This document shows positions 8,215 through 17,343 of a stretch of 64,000 bases of DNA, in pieces; within the stretch, counting starts at the first letter, position 1; every line of letters starts with the position of its first letter. Under the pieces are notes generated by a model that was given only the letters and a program-made list of their open reading frames with translations, was not told the origin of the DNA and did no database searches. The position numbers and the translations under genes were made by a program. The stretch comes from JAGVSR01 sp963825555 (GTDB lineage Bacteria > Pseudomonadota > Alphaproteobacteria > Rhizobiales > Hyphomicrobiaceae). The stretch lies in contig CAWGTZ010000015.1 of NCBI GenBank assembly GCA_963825555.1, positions 248,001-312,000 of the forward strand, written 5' to 3'.

Positions 8215-9069
8215 TCACGCTGCCGAGGCCGATGAGTCACGTTCGGCCATGCGCTCGAGCAACTCTTCGGTGAGCGTACGGATCGCACCACCGACCTGCC
8301 CCGGATACTTGGCGAAATACGAGCGATCCTCGGTTCGAAACCGGGCCGCATCCTGAAGGGCCTGGGATCGGGGCACGGCCGCTGTGAAACAGAAGTTCTC
8401 GGGGTTGTCCGCCAGCCAGCGGTGATACTCGGCCTCCGTCGCCGAAGAGGGATCCTTCATGTTGACGATGACACCGAGGTTTTCGGCGAAGCCCATTTCC
8501 GGGTTGAGCGCCTTGAAGCGCCGAAAAACATCGAGCCCGCATACAGAGATGTAGTCGGCCTTGGTCGGCGAAATGTGGAAATCCGTTTCGCGCAGCCAGC
8601 ACTCGGTAAGGACCGAAAGGCCAGGCGGACAGTCGACCAGCACGATATCGAAGACGCTGCGGACATCGGTGAGAATCTGGGCGATGGCGGTGCGCAGCCG
8701 GCCATGCAGGCCTTCCTTTGAAACCTCACGCTCAAACAGCGTGAGCTGCATGTCGCTGGACATGAGATAGACGGAGCGGGCATCATCCACGTCGCCAACG
8801 TCGCGGATCACGAAACTCGACCAGTCTGGCATACCGCCCTGCAGTACGCGCCCAACGAGGTGGTCGACGATCGTCAGCCCCTCGGTCTGGAGCCGATGTA
8901 GATTGGCAACCGACGTTAACATGCTTGATACGCTGGCCTGGGCGTCGCTGTCGATCACCAGCACATTCTTGCCGTGATAGGCGGAGAGGGTTTCGGCCAG
9001 GGCTAAAACCAGCGTCGATTTTCCGACGCCTCCCTTCGTATTCATAACCGCAATGGTATTGCGCGACAT
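8215..9069 (-). CDS. ParA/MinD-type ATPase (orphan)
   Basis: 284 residues from the ATG at 9069, which has AGGTGGGG about 7 nt upstream. It carries the deviant Walker A motif KGGVGKST at residues 12-19, the switch region LVIDSDAQAS and the Walker B-like VLVDCPPGL. These features place it among ParA-type ATPases, which bind DNA or membrane as ATP-dependent dimers and position cargo. No parB, minC/minE or flagellar gene is nearby, so it is unlikely to be the chromosomal partitioning ParA. Other orphan ParA proteins position chemotaxis clusters or secretion machines, but nothing here says which. It is convergent with tRNA-Gly. Confidence 0.88.
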   Translation of the reverse strand: MSRNTIAVMNTKGGVGKSTLVLALAETLSAYHGKNVLVIDSDAQASVSSMLTSVANLHRLQTEGLTIVDHLVGRVLQGGMPDWSSFVIRDVGDVDDARSVYLMSSDMQLTLFEREVSKEGLHGRLRTAIAQILTDVRSVFDIVLVDCPPGLSVLTECWLRETDFHISPTKADYISVCGLDVFRRFKALNPEMGFAENLGVIVNMKDPSSATEAEYHRWLADNPENFCFTAAVPRSQALQDAARFRTEDRSYFAKYPGQVGGAIRTLTEELLERMAERDSSASAA

Positions 9070-9201
9070 GTGCCAGACCCCACCTGCACGCCTCCGATGC
9101 CGTTGCAGCGCCGGTTGACTGGAACTGAGCAACCCCGTGTGCGTTCCGATTGTGGCAGCCTCGGGGAGATCGCCGCTGTTATCCTTTAATCTCAGCGCAA
9201 A

Positions 9202-9934
9202 TCAGCGGTGAGATAGCCGGCGCCAAGTATAGCCGCCGGACCGGACCCGTACCCGCTGACGCTCAACCGCCCACACGGGCGGCTCGGTGACGATGCGGGA
9301 ATGGGCTGGCCGCACGATCACTGGACGTTCCACGAGGCGCGTGATGGCCGGCTCGACAACGTGGCGCACGCCGGCGGGACGCATAATTACGGTTCTGGGC
9401 ACATCCCGGTAGATGGCGGGCGCGACGACCGGAACCCGGGCGCCCGGATGGACGACTACTTGGCGGGCAATCGTGCGGGTGACGGGCCGGGAGCGTTCGA
9501 GACACTTGATCTCGCGGCCATGCCGATCGCGCTTGTGTACCCAGCGGGCGTGACCGGGCCGCACGATAACTTCCTCACGGACAGAGCGCACGACGGGAGG
9601 GATCGTCCGGTATGTCACCGTAGCGGGAGCCACCATCTCGCGGCGCATGACAGTGCCGTAAACGGGCGGGACCGGTACGGCGTGAACGCGCCCCGGCGCG
9701 ACGAGCTCGCGCTCCAGGCGAGTGCCGACGAGAGCGGGGACATGAACGACGCGGTTGACGGGTGGCCGAACCATGACTGGGCGCTCGACCGTCCGGTACG
9801 AGTTCGGGCAGGCGCACCTTCTCGAAACAGGCGCTCCCGTAGCCGCGGCAGTCATGGCCGCCGGCGGCGGGCAGGGTAAAACCGATGAGAGCCACAAGAG
9901 TGACCGCGGTGGCTGTGATCTTTCCCGCCGGCAT
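9202..9934 (-). pseudogene. Exported repeat protein, interrupted by a one-base frameshift
   Basis: The coding sense runs in two frames. The first, from ATG 9934 (GGAG 9 nt upstream), gives a signal peptide (hydrophobic AVTLVALIGF, then AAGG) and the mature start CRGYGSACFEKVRLPE. That frame stays open to 9575 but turns into low-sense sequence after about 9800. The second frame takes up the protein there as NSYRTVERPVMVRPP and runs to 9202 as repeats of about 20-25 residues with cores such as REMVAPATV, EEVIVRPGHA, RQVVVHPGA, RTVIMRPAG and RPVIVRPAHS. Removing one base near 9799-9806 would join them into one exported protein of about 243 residues. The function of these Val/Arg/Pro repeat proteins is unknown. 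It is either a true pseudogene or a base-calling error. Confidence 0.65.
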
Positions 9935-10185
9935 GGTTGGATACTCCACGTGAAACATTGGAACCGCCGGCAGAGTAGCCCATGGCGGGAGGCGGTCGAA
10001 GGAGCCCCTACCATCAGGGTAAAGAATGACTGCGATCGGGCAGCGTGGTCGTTAACTTCTGGCGGGGAAACGCTGTTCTTTTGCGTCTCGAGTCAGCTTC
10101 GCGATTTCCCGTCCCCCCTTGCCTTCCGCTGCCTACCAACTAAGACAATTGCTGATATCAACCCGGACGAGAGGTTCTTCGCGTC

Positions 10186-10818
10186 ATGGCTTCAACTTCA
10201 GTATTTCATTCCGGTCGGCCATTCCTGATGGCCATTTTGCTCGCCCTAACGTTGCCGCTTGCGGGCTGTGGCATCAACAACATCCCAAGCTACGAACAAA
10301 CTGCGAAGGCCGCGTGGTCGGAAGTCTTGAGCGCCTATAAAAGCCGCTCTGATCTGATCCCGAACCTCGTCGAGACGGTGAAGGGCTTTGCCGAGCAGGA
10401 GAAGTCAGTACTGACGGAGGTCACGGAGGCCCGCGCCAAGGCGACCAGTGTGCAAGCCCAGATCCCGGCGGACATTCTCACCAACCCGGCCGCCATGCAG
10501 AAGCTGCAGGAGGCTCAGAGCCAGCTCGGCGGTGCGCTCGGCAGGCTGCTTGCTGTCATCGAGCGCTATCCCGACATCAAGTCGGGTCAGAACTTCCTTG
10601 CGCTGCAAAGCCAGATCGAAGGGATTGAAAACAAGATCCGCATTGCACGCAGCGACTACATCCAGGCTGTCCGACAGTACAACACCGAGCTGACCACGAT
10701 CCCCGGCCGCTGGTGGCGCGCGTTCATGTATCCCGACAAGACCGAGATGGCGACATTCGACATCCCTGCCGAAGAAATGAAGACCCCCAAGGTCGATTTC
10801 GGGACCGAGAAGAAGTGA
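10186..10818 (+). CDS. lemA: LemA family lipoprotein
   Basis: 210 residues. A hydrophobic N-terminus ends in the lipobox PLAGC (Cys28), so it is a predicted lipoprotein. The LemA core follows: SYEQTAKAAWSEVLSAYKSRSDLIPNL is split across the long first helix, then GFAEQEKSVLTEVTEARAKA, with further long helices. The molecular role of LemA is not settled. It commonly sits just upstream of TPM-domain genes, and exactly that order is seen here, with two TPM genes following on the same strand. The start is upstream of the signal region; an internal ATG at 10228 lacks a ribosome site. Confidence 0.93.
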   Translation: MASTSVFHSGRPFLMAILLALTLPLAGCGINNIPSYEQTAKAAWSEVLSAYKSRSDLIPNLVETVKGFAEQEKSVLTEVTEARAKATSVQAQIPADILTNPAAMQKLQEAQSQLGGALGRLLAVIERYPDIKSGQNFLALQSQIEGIENKIRIARSDYIQAVRQYNTELTTIPGRWWRAFMYPDKTEMATFDIPAEEMKTPKVDFGTEKK

Positions 10819-10830
10819 CGCCGAAACGAA

Positions 10831-10858
10831 CCCCTCGCCTGGCCTACGGGTCGAGGGG
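10831..10858 (+). other. Inverted repeat between lemA and the first TPM gene
   Basis: CCCCTCG at 10831-10837 pairs with CGAGGGG at 10852-10858 around a 14-base loop. It has no T-run. It could stabilise the lemA message or reduce read-through into the next gene, but this is only a visible inverted repeat. Confidence 0.35.
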
Positions 10859-10896
10859 ATCGTTGTCCGCTTCCGCTTCATCCATGGAGTGACCCG

Positions 10897-11685
10897 GTGC
10901 GCGCGATCACAACGGCGCTGGCTCTCGTGCTGGTCATGCTGCTGGCGGGTCTTCTGCCCGCATCCGCCGCAGACCCCGTGTTTCCGGCGCTGACGGGTCG
11001 TGTTGTCGACAACGCCAATCTCCTGTCCGACGAGGACGAGCGCCAGCTGACCGCGGCTCTGCAATCGCTCGAAGGCACGTCTTCCGATCAGCTGGCCATC
11101 GTAACGTTGCCGTCGCTGCAGGGCTTTTCGATCGAAGATTTCGGCTACAAACTCGGGCGGTACTGGGGCATCGGGCAGGAGGGCAAGGACAACGGGATCC
11201 TGCTCATTGTCGCTCCCAACGAGCGCAAGGTGCGCATCGAGGTCGGTAAGCGGCTCGAGCCGGTCATGACCGACGCGATGAGTAAGCTCATTATCGAGAA
11301 CGCTATTCTGCCGGCCTTCCGCCGTGGCGATTTTCCAGGGGGAATCGCGGCTGGTGTGCGCGACATCAAGGATGTGCTGCTTGGCGATGCGGAGGCCGTG
11401 AAGCAACGCGCGCGGGGCATGCATAAGGCACCTGAGACCGACTGGCTGGCGCTGCTTATCATCGCGATCTGGTTCGCCATTGTGATCTACGCGATATCCC
11501 AGCAGCAGAAGCAGGCGAGGCAGTTCCCGCACTCCACGGGCGGCCGCCGCATGCGGCGTGCCGGACGGGATGGCGGCATTATCATCGTGCCGAGCGGATC
11601 TGGTCATTGGCGCGGCGGCGGTGGTGGAGGCTGGTCCGGTGGCGGCGGCACGTTCAGCGGCGGCGGTGCCTCGGGCGGCTGGTAG
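10897..11685 (+). CDS. TPM domain protein with Gly/Ser-rich tail (YgcG-like)
   Basis: 262 residues starting at a GTG with GGAG 8 nt upstream. It has a signal peptide (LALVLVMLLAGLLPASAA), a TPM domain (about 30-150) with RVVDNANLLS, DNGILLIVAP and RKVRIEVGKRLE, one transmembrane helix (LLIIAIWFAIVIYAI, about 188-203) and a basic, glycine-rich C-terminus with GGGGGGWSGGGG. The TPM domain was named from plant TLP18.3, psbP-type and MOLO-1 proteins; plant TLP18.3 acts in photosystem II repair and some homologues have phosphatase activity. The bacterial role is unknown. It forms a cassette with lemA and the next gene (18 bp away). Confidence 0.9.
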   Translation: MRAITTALALVLVMLLAGLLPASAADPVFPALTGRVVDNANLLSDEDERQLTAALQSLEGTSSDQLAIVTLPSLQGFSIEDFGYKLGRYWGIGQEGKDNGILLIVAPNERKVRIEVGKRLEPVMTDAMSKLIIENAILPAFRRGDFPGGIAAGVRDIKDVLLGDAEAVKQRARGMHKAPETDWLALLIIAIWFAIVIYAISQQQKQARQFPHSTGGRRMRRAGRDGGIIIVPSGSGHWRGGGGGGWSGGGGTFSGGGASGGW

Positions 11686-11703
11686 GCAGGGAGAACGGGA
11701 TCA

Positions 11704-12327
11704 ATGGCCTTCATCTCGAAAAAGGATCGGGATCGGATCTCGGAAGCCATCGTGGCGGCCGAGCGACAGACCTCCGGAGAGATCGTCGCAGTACTTAGCG
11801 CCGAGAGCGCCAGCTATTTTCACGTGCCATTCCTTTGGGCGTCGCTGATCGCCCTTATCGTTCCCTGGCCGCTCATCTATTTCACATGGTGGCCGGTGCA
11901 GTGGATCTATCTTGTTCAGCTCGCGGTCTTCTTCCTCATTCTGGCGATCACCATGCCGCGCTCGGTCCGCTACCGGCTCGTGCCGGCGAAGATCAAACGC
12001 GAGCGGGCGCACCGGCGCGCAGTGGAGCAGTTCCTCGTGCAGAACCTTCACACGACCGCGGGGCGGACGGGGGTGCTGATCTATGTATCGGTTGCCGAGC
12101 GCTACGCCGAGATCATCGCGGACTCGGGCATCCAGTCCAAGGTGCCAAAGGAGACATGGCAGGACATTATCGACGACCTGACTACACACATCGGCGCGGG
12201 GGAGGCAGGAGAAGGGTTCGTGCACGCGGTGGAGCGGTCGGGCGAGCTTCTGGCAAAGCACTTCCCGCCCGGCAGTCGGGATCCTGACGAGCTGCCCAAC
12301 CATCTCATCATCATCGACAAATTTTGA
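11704..12327 (+). CDS. TPM domain-containing membrane protein
   Basis: 207 residues. The N-terminal part, ISEAIVAAERQTSGEIVAVL, is the start of a TPM domain. It is split by two transmembrane helices (about residues 40-60 and 65-84), and the rest of the domain follows with HTTAGRTGVLIYVSVAERYAEI as key elements. There is no signal peptide, so the soluble parts are probably cytoplasmic. It lies 18 bp after the first TPM gene and very probably belongs to the same operon as lemA. Confidence 0.87.
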   Translation: MAFISKKDRDRISEAIVAAERQTSGEIVAVLSAESASYFHVPFLWASLIALIVPWPLIYFTWWPVQWIYLVQLAVFFLILAITMPRSVRYRLVPAKIKRERAHRRAVEQFLVQNLHTTAGRTGVLIYVSVAERYAEIIADSGIQSKVPKETWQDIIDDLTTHIGAGEAGEGFVHAVERSGELLAKHFPPGSRDPDELPNHLIIIDKF

Positions 12328-12367
12328 AGCTGCCGGAAGCTGACGCAGACTAATCAGGGGGCAACAC

Positions 12368-13777
12368 ATGACCGCCGGCGATGGGATGATCGATCCCGGT
12401 GTTTCGACGGCGAGGGAACGGGCGCCTCTCCACGTTCTCTTCGCCTGGGTGCTCTATGATTTCGCTGCCCAGCCGTACTACACGCTCGTCCTCACGTTTC
12501 TATTCGCGCCCTACTTCGCCGCGCATGTGGTGGGCGACGTGACTTTGGGGCAGACGATCTGGGGCTACGGCGCGGCGGCAGCGAGCGTCGTGATCGCGAT
12601 CGGAAGCCCGCTGCTGGGCGCGCTGGCCGACGGTCGGGGTCGGCGCAAACCGTGGATCGCGCTGTTCTCGCTCGTGCTCGTGGCCGGGTTGGCGACGCTT
12701 TGGGTCGCCGAGCCAGGAGCCTCGAGCAGTACGATTGCCATCGTCATTGTCGCCTTCATCCTGGCGACGGCGGCGGCGGAATTCTCCGCGGTCTTCACCA
12801 ACAGCATGATGCCCAGCCTCGTGCCGGCCAGTGCGCTCGGGCGGCTCTCTGGCTTCGGCTGGGGCGTTGGCTATCTGGGCGGACTCGTCAGCCTGGTGCT
12901 CGTAGCCGGGTTGATCGTGACGAACCCATCGACCGGCAAGACGCTGATCGGTATCGATCCGATCATGAACTTCGACGGGGTCCGCCACGAGGCGGACCGT
13001 CTGGTGGGTCCGCTGGCGGCCCTGTGGTTCACCGTCTTCATGATTCCGTTCTTTATGTTCGTGCCGGATATCAAGCCGCGCGCGGCGGGAGTAGGTGCGT
13101 CGCGCAGATCACCGGTTGCACAGCTGTGGCAGACGGTTCGCGGGCTGCCTGAAAATCGCAGCATGCTCTTCTTCCTCATTGCACGCATGCTCTATGCGGA
13201 TGGGCTATCGGCCATCTTTGCCTTCGGTGGCATCTACGGTGCAGGTGTATTCGGCTGGGGCGCACTGGAACTTGGCGTTTTCGGCATCATCCTTACGATG
13301 ACGGGAATGTTCGGTGCTGTGATCGGAGGCTTTTTCGACGACCGTGCGGGCTCAAAGACCGTCATTATGGTCTCGCTCGTTCTGCTGCTGGCTGGGGTGG
13401 CCGGCATTCTTTCAGTAGATAAGTCGCACGTGCTCTATGCGATCGGCGTGCCGCCCAAGGATGCGGGTTCGGCCCCGCTCTCTTCCATTGGGGAGCAGGT
13501 GTTCTTGGGCTTCGCCATTCTCGTCGGTCTGGTGGCCGCGCCCGTGCAATCTGCCAGTCGCGCGTTGCTGGCCCGACTCGCGCCACCGGATCAGATCACC
13601 CAGTACTTCGGGCTTTTCGCCTTTTCGGGCAAGGTTACGGCCTTCCTGGCGCCGTTCCTCGTTGCGACCGTAACTGCGGCAACAGGGGACCAGCGTCTCG
13701 GCATGGCCTCGATCGCTGTCTTCCTGATTGCCGGCATGCTCTTCATGCTGCCGGTACGGTCTCCGCCACCGCATTGA
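12368..13777 (+). CDS. MFS transporter, UMF1 (Atg22-like) family
   Basis: 469 residues with about 12 predicted hydrophobic helices. FAWVLYDFAAQPYYTLVLTF in the first helix is a hallmark of the UMF1/Atg22-like family. The loop between helices 2 and 3 has the MFS signature variant GALADGRGRRKPW. An N-terminal cytoplasmic tail of about 20 residues precedes helix 1. The fungal relative Atg22 exports amino acids from vacuoles; the bacterial substrates are unknown. It starts 40 bp after the second TPM gene, so read-through from that operon is possible. Confidence 0.9.
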   Translation: MTAGDGMIDPGVSTARERAPLHVLFAWVLYDFAAQPYYTLVLTFLFAPYFAAHVVGDVTLGQTIWGYGAAAASVVIAIGSPLLGALADGRGRRKPWIALFSLVLVAGLATLWVAEPGASSSTIAIVIVAFILATAAAEFSAVFTNSMMPSLVPASALGRLSGFGWGVGYLGGLVSLVLVAGLIVTNPSTGKTLIGIDPIMNFDGVRHEADRLVGPLAALWFTVFMIPFFMFVPDIKPRAAGVGASRRSPVAQLWQTVRGLPENRSMLFFLIARMLYADGLSAIFAFGGIYGAGVFGWGALELGVFGIILTMTGMFGAVIGGFFDDRAGSKTVIMVSLVLLLAGVAGILSVDKSHVLYAIGVPPKDAGSAPLSSIGEQVFLGFAILVGLVAAPVQSASRALLARLAPPDQITQYFGLFAFSGKVTAFLAPFLVATVTAATGDQRLGMASIAVFLIAGMLFMLPVRSPPPH

Positions 13778-13948
13778 AGGTAAATGCGAATTTTTCGGTG
13801 CATGAGAGGCTATCACCCCACAGGGCGCGATGACGGCCCGCCTTGACATGCGGCTGAAGCCGCGCTCATCGTCCCCCGCAATTCATCACCGGTCTCAAGC
13901 GCTGGCGCTGGTGCGCCTGAGCGAGACCGCAAAGACGAGGCTTTCCCA

Positions 13949-14938
13949 GTGGAACCGACGAGCGAGCGTCCCGCCCCGACTATCGTGCGCACCTACCTGA
14001 AGTTCGAGACGCCGATCGCGGAACTCGAACGGAAGGTGCAAGAGCTGCGCGCCCTCGAAGGCACGGAAGCGGCTGTCTCCATTACGGAGGAGATCAAGAA
14101 GCTCGAGCAGAAGGCACACGATGCGCTGGCCGAGACGTACTCCAAGCTCACTCCGTGGCAAAAGACGGAAGTGGCGCGTCACCCCGAGCGGCCGCATTGC
14201 CTCGACTATGTGAATGCCCTGATTGAGGACTTCACGCCGCTTGCGGGCGATCGTTATTTCGGCGAAGACGAGGCCATTGTAGGCGGTCTTGGCACGTTCC
14301 GAGGCCGGTCCATTGTGGTGATCGGGCACGAGAAGGGCTCCGACACGGAAAGCCGCCTGAGGCACAATTTCGGGATGGCAAAGCCCGAAGGCTATCGCAA
14401 GGCCGTGCGCCTGATGGACATGGCTGAGCGGTTCCAGCTTCCGGTCATCACGCTGTGCGACACGGCCGGCGCCTATCCGGGCGTGGAAGCTGAGCAGCGT
14501 GGGCAGGCCGAGGCCATTGCGCGTTCGACGGACTGCTGCCTCGCCATCGGCGTGCCGCTCATTTCGGTCATCATCGGCGAGGGTGGATCAGGTGGCGCGG
14601 TCGCGATCGCCACCGCAAACCGTATCCTCATGCTGGAGCATTCCATCTATACGGTCGCCTCGCCGGAAGCGGCGGCTTCGATCCTGTGGCGCGACAGCTC
14701 CAAAGCCATCGATGCCGCCACCAACATGAAGATCACCGCGCAGGATCTGGAGGCGCTCGGTGTGATCGACACCGTGGTCAAGGAGCCGGTCGGGGGGGCC
14801 CACCGTGACCGTAAACTCATGATGAAGCGGGTAGGTGACGCCATTGCTAAGGCGCTTGCTGAGTTCGAGGGTAAGAGCCCTGCTGAAATCCGGCGCCAGC
14901 GCCAGGATCGCTTCCTCGAGATCGGCCGTTCGCTGTAA
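13949..14938 (+). CDS. accA: Acetyl-CoA carboxylase carboxyltransferase subunit alpha
   Basis: 329 residues. With AccD it forms the carboxyltransferase that moves CO2 from biotin to acetyl-CoA, giving malonyl-CoA for fatty acid synthesis. Visible family features are YLKFETPIAELERKV at the start, GRSIVVIGHEKG, RLRHNFGMAKPEGYRKA, TLCDTAGAYPG and IGEGGSGGA, the crotonase-fold oxyanion region. The start is GTG at 13949 with GAGG 8 nt upstream. accD is not in this window. A TTGACA at 13843-13848 upstream is a possible -35 box, but the matching -10 (TCATCG) is poor. Confidence 0.97.
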   Translation: MEPTSERPAPTIVRTYLKFETPIAELERKVQELRALEGTEAAVSITEEIKKLEQKAHDALAETYSKLTPWQKTEVARHPERPHCLDYVNALIEDFTPLAGDRYFGEDEAIVGGLGTFRGRSIVVIGHEKGSDTESRLRHNFGMAKPEGYRKAVRLMDMAERFQLPVITLCDTAGAYPGVEAEQRGQAEAIARSTDCCLAIGVPLISVIIGEGGSGGAVAIATANRILMLEHSIYTVASPEAAASILWRDSSKAIDAATNMKITAQDLEALGVIDTVVKEPVGGAHRDRKLMMKRVGDAIAKALAEFEGKSPAEIRRQRQDRFLEIGRSL

Positions 14939-15047
14939 TTTAGGCCACGGGGCCCACCCGGAAACGGCTCAACTCCTTGTTTATGCTCGGATTGATCGCC
15001 TCATGCGTGCCGCAATCCCGTTGCCCTATGTCTCGTTGACACCTGGG

Positions 15048-15073
15048 GGCGATGCGCCGCAAAGTGCATCGCC
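15048..15073 (+). other. Inverted repeat downstream of accA
   Basis: GGCGATGC (15048-15055) pairs with GCATCGCC (15066-15073) around a 10-base loop, 109 bp after the accA stop. There is no T-run directly after it, so it may be a weak or factor-assisted terminator. Confidence 0.35.
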
Positions 15074-15177
15074 GGCTGGGAAAGTTAGGGATTTATTAAG
15101 CTTTACAGCCGGATGGTGATTCGCATGCGCCAGGGGAGTTTTTGCGTATGCGTTTGGCCGACCAGGGTGGGGAACAC

Positions 15178-16179
15178 GTGAGATCGAGGTTCCGGATCAG
15201 TGCATTGCTGGCCGCTGCAGCTCTGCTGCTGGCGGGGTGCGGGAGTGCGCCAGAGCTGACGCCCGCCGAGCAGCCGCTCCCCAAGGAGACGCTTGATCTC
15301 ATCGGCAAGAAGGGCATGCAGCCCGCCCGCCCGATCTTCGTGCGAATCTTCAAGGAAGAGTCGGAATTGGAGATCTGGAAGGCGCGCGACGACGGCCGCT
15401 TCTATCACTTCAAGACCTACCCGATCTGCAACTGGTCGGGCGAGATCGGACCAAAGCTGAAGAAGGGCGACAAGCAGGCCCCCGAGGGCTTCTATACCGT
15501 CACGCCACGGCAGATGAAGCCCGACTCGAGCTTCCACGTCGCTTTCAACCTCGGGTTCCCCAATGCTTACGACCGGGCCAACAATCGCACCGGCGAGTAT
15601 CTGATGGTGCACGGCAAGTGCAAGTCGGCCGGCTGCTATGCCATGACCGATGCCTTGGCCGAAGAGATCTATGCCTTGGCGCGCGAAGCTTTCCGCGGCG
15701 GGCAGTCGAGCTTTGAGGTGCACGCCTTTCCGTTCCGCATGACGGAAGACAAACTCGCGCGCTTCAAGAAGCACAAGTGGTACAGTTTCTGGGCGACGCT
15801 CAAACAGGGCTACGATTATTTCGAGACCTATCGCGTGCCGCCGACGGTGGCGGTGTGCGAGCGGCGGTATGTGGTGAATGTGTCGACGCCGGCGTCGGGC
15901 CGCATCGATCCCGCCGGACAATGTCCGCGCTTCCAGCGGCCGCTTCTTGAGCCATTCAGCCCCAATCTCATCGACCAGCAGATCGCCGATCAGCGAATTG
16001 TCGTACCTGGTCCGAAAAGCCGCGAAGCCACCGCGCTCGCTTGGTCTGATGGCCAGCCGCCGGTAGCCGTTCCGCAGGGCGGTGCGACGGGCTCGATAGC
16101 GACGCCTGCTCCCTTTGCGCCGGCTGCCTCGTCAAAGGCTGTCTCGATTCCGAGTGCGCTCGGCTTAAATCAGCCCTGA
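15178..16179 (+). CDS. YafK-type L,D-transpeptidase family protein, lipoprotein form (paralogue 1)
   Basis: 333 residues from GTG 15178, which follows GGTGGGG and gives a compact lipoprotein signal (n-region RSRFR, hydrophobic ALLAAAALL, lipobox LLAGC with Cys21). An ATG at 15148 also has a ribosome site and would add 10 residues. The catalytic domain carries the L,D-transpeptidase signature HGKCKSAGC (about 145-153; catalytic Cys153). Such enzymes cross-link peptidoglycan, attach proteins to it, or in the YafK/DpaA case cut the bond to Braun lipoprotein. The first of three tandem paralogues. The C-terminal 70 residues are Pro/Ala-rich and not shared with the other two. Confidence 0.9.
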   Translation: MRSRFRISALLAAAALLLAGCGSAPELTPAEQPLPKETLDLIGKKGMQPARPIFVRIFKEESELEIWKARDDGRFYHFKTYPICNWSGEIGPKLKKGDKQAPEGFYTVTPRQMKPDSSFHVAFNLGFPNAYDRANNRTGEYLMVHGKCKSAGCYAMTDALAEEIYALAREAFRGGQSSFEVHAFPFRMTEDKLARFKKHKWYSFWATLKQGYDYFETYRVPPTVAVCERRYVVNVSTPASGRIDPAGQCPRFQRPLLEPFSPNLIDQQIADQRIVVPGPKSREATALAWSDGQPPVAVPQGGATGSIATPAPFAPAASSKAVSIPSALGLNQP

Positions 16180-16245
16180 TCGCCGCGATCATCCGGAACC
16201 TCGTGCCGTGCCGGGGCATTCCCGGACATTAACGAGGAGCGCTAC

Positions 16246-17199
16246 ATGTCCGAACCTGAAGACCGGCGGAACACAAAGCGCACGGGGAGGCTTCGCCGCC
16301 TTCTGTCGAGCCTCTTCGGACTCGCGACGCTCGCGATTGTCACCATATCGGCAATCGTGCTGCTGCTGCCTCCGGCAGAGCGTGAACGCCGCCTGATTTC
16401 CCTGAAGCGCCATTATCATGTCTGGCTGGCCTCGCTCGACCGTCCGATGCCGGGCACGCCGGATCTGACGCGGTTCGATCAGCGCCTGACCGAGAAAGGC
16501 ATGGCGCTGGGCGCACCGATCTTCATGCGCATCTTCAAGCGCGATTTCGAGTTGGAAATCTGGATGCTCAAGGACGGGCGCTACGAACTGTTCTCTACAT
16601 ATCCCATCTGCAAATGGTCCGGCCTGCTCGGGCCGAAGCTGAAGACAGGAGACCGGCAGGCGCCTGAAGGCTTCTACTCGGTCGATCGCAGCGCACTCAA
16701 TCCCAACAGCCGTTGGCGGCGCTCGTTCAACCTGGGCTTCCCCAACGCCTACGACCGCGCACATGGCCGCACGGGCTCGTTTCTGATGGTGCACGGCGGC
16801 TGCGGCTCCATCGGGTGCTACGCCATGACCAACGACGTCATCGACGAGATCTGGACCATCGTGACGCGCGCCCTCGACGGCGGACAGAAGCGCTTCCAGG
16901 TTCAGGTCTTCCCGTTCCGGATGACCGAAGCCAATCTTTCACGCTTCGGTGGTAGCCAGTGGGATAGCTACTGGGCCAATCTCAAGACGGGCCATGATCT
17001 TTTCGAGGCGGAGCGCCTACCGCCCGTCGTCGGTGTTTGCGGCAAAACGTATGCCTTCTCGTCGGGCGCCAAAGCTCGCGATGTGACCGGTCCCGTGCTG
17101 GCGCAATGTCCGGCGGACCCGGTGGAGAGTTCGCTTCCACGAAGGCGCTCCGGCGGTGTGGCCATGATGCCTCAGCCGGCCGAACTGGCGGCGGATTGA
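16246..17199 (+). CDS. YafK-type L,D-transpeptidase family protein, membrane-anchored form (paralogue 2)
   Basis: 317 residues. A basic N-terminus (KRTGRLRRLL) precedes one transmembrane helix (about 22-42) with no cleavage site, so the enzyme domain should be tethered on the periplasmic side. The domain matches its neighbours in order: FMRIFKRDFELEIWM, TYPICKWSG, NLGFPNAYDRAHGRTG, then the catalytic motif HGGCGSIGC (His183, Cys191) and VFPFRMTEANL. It starts 66 bp after paralogue 1. The motif order and the extra conserved Cys in HGGC are shared by all three proteins. Confidence 0.9.
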   Translation: MSEPEDRRNTKRTGRLRRLLSSLFGLATLAIVTISAIVLLLPPAERERRLISLKRHYHVWLASLDRPMPGTPDLTRFDQRLTEKGMALGAPIFMRIFKRDFELEIWMLKDGRYELFSTYPICKWSGLLGPKLKTGDRQAPEGFYSVDRSALNPNSRWRRSFNLGFPNAYDRAHGRTGSFLMVHGGCGSIGCYAMTNDVIDEIWTIVTRALDGGQKRFQVQVFPFRMTEANLSRFGGSQWDSYWANLKTGHDLFEAERLPPVVGVCGKTYAFSSGAKARDVTGPVLAQCPADPVESSLPRRRSGGVAMMPQPAELAAD

Positions 17200-17343
17200 T
17201 CTGCCAAATCCGGCACTTCCACAAAGGAAACCCTGGAAACCGTGGATGCCATCCTCGTGATACCCCCCGGCCGGTTGCCTTGATCCGTGTTCTGCGTCTA
17301 GGGTGGGCCCGGTCAAGGCTTTGTCTGAGGGTAGAGTGAAACC

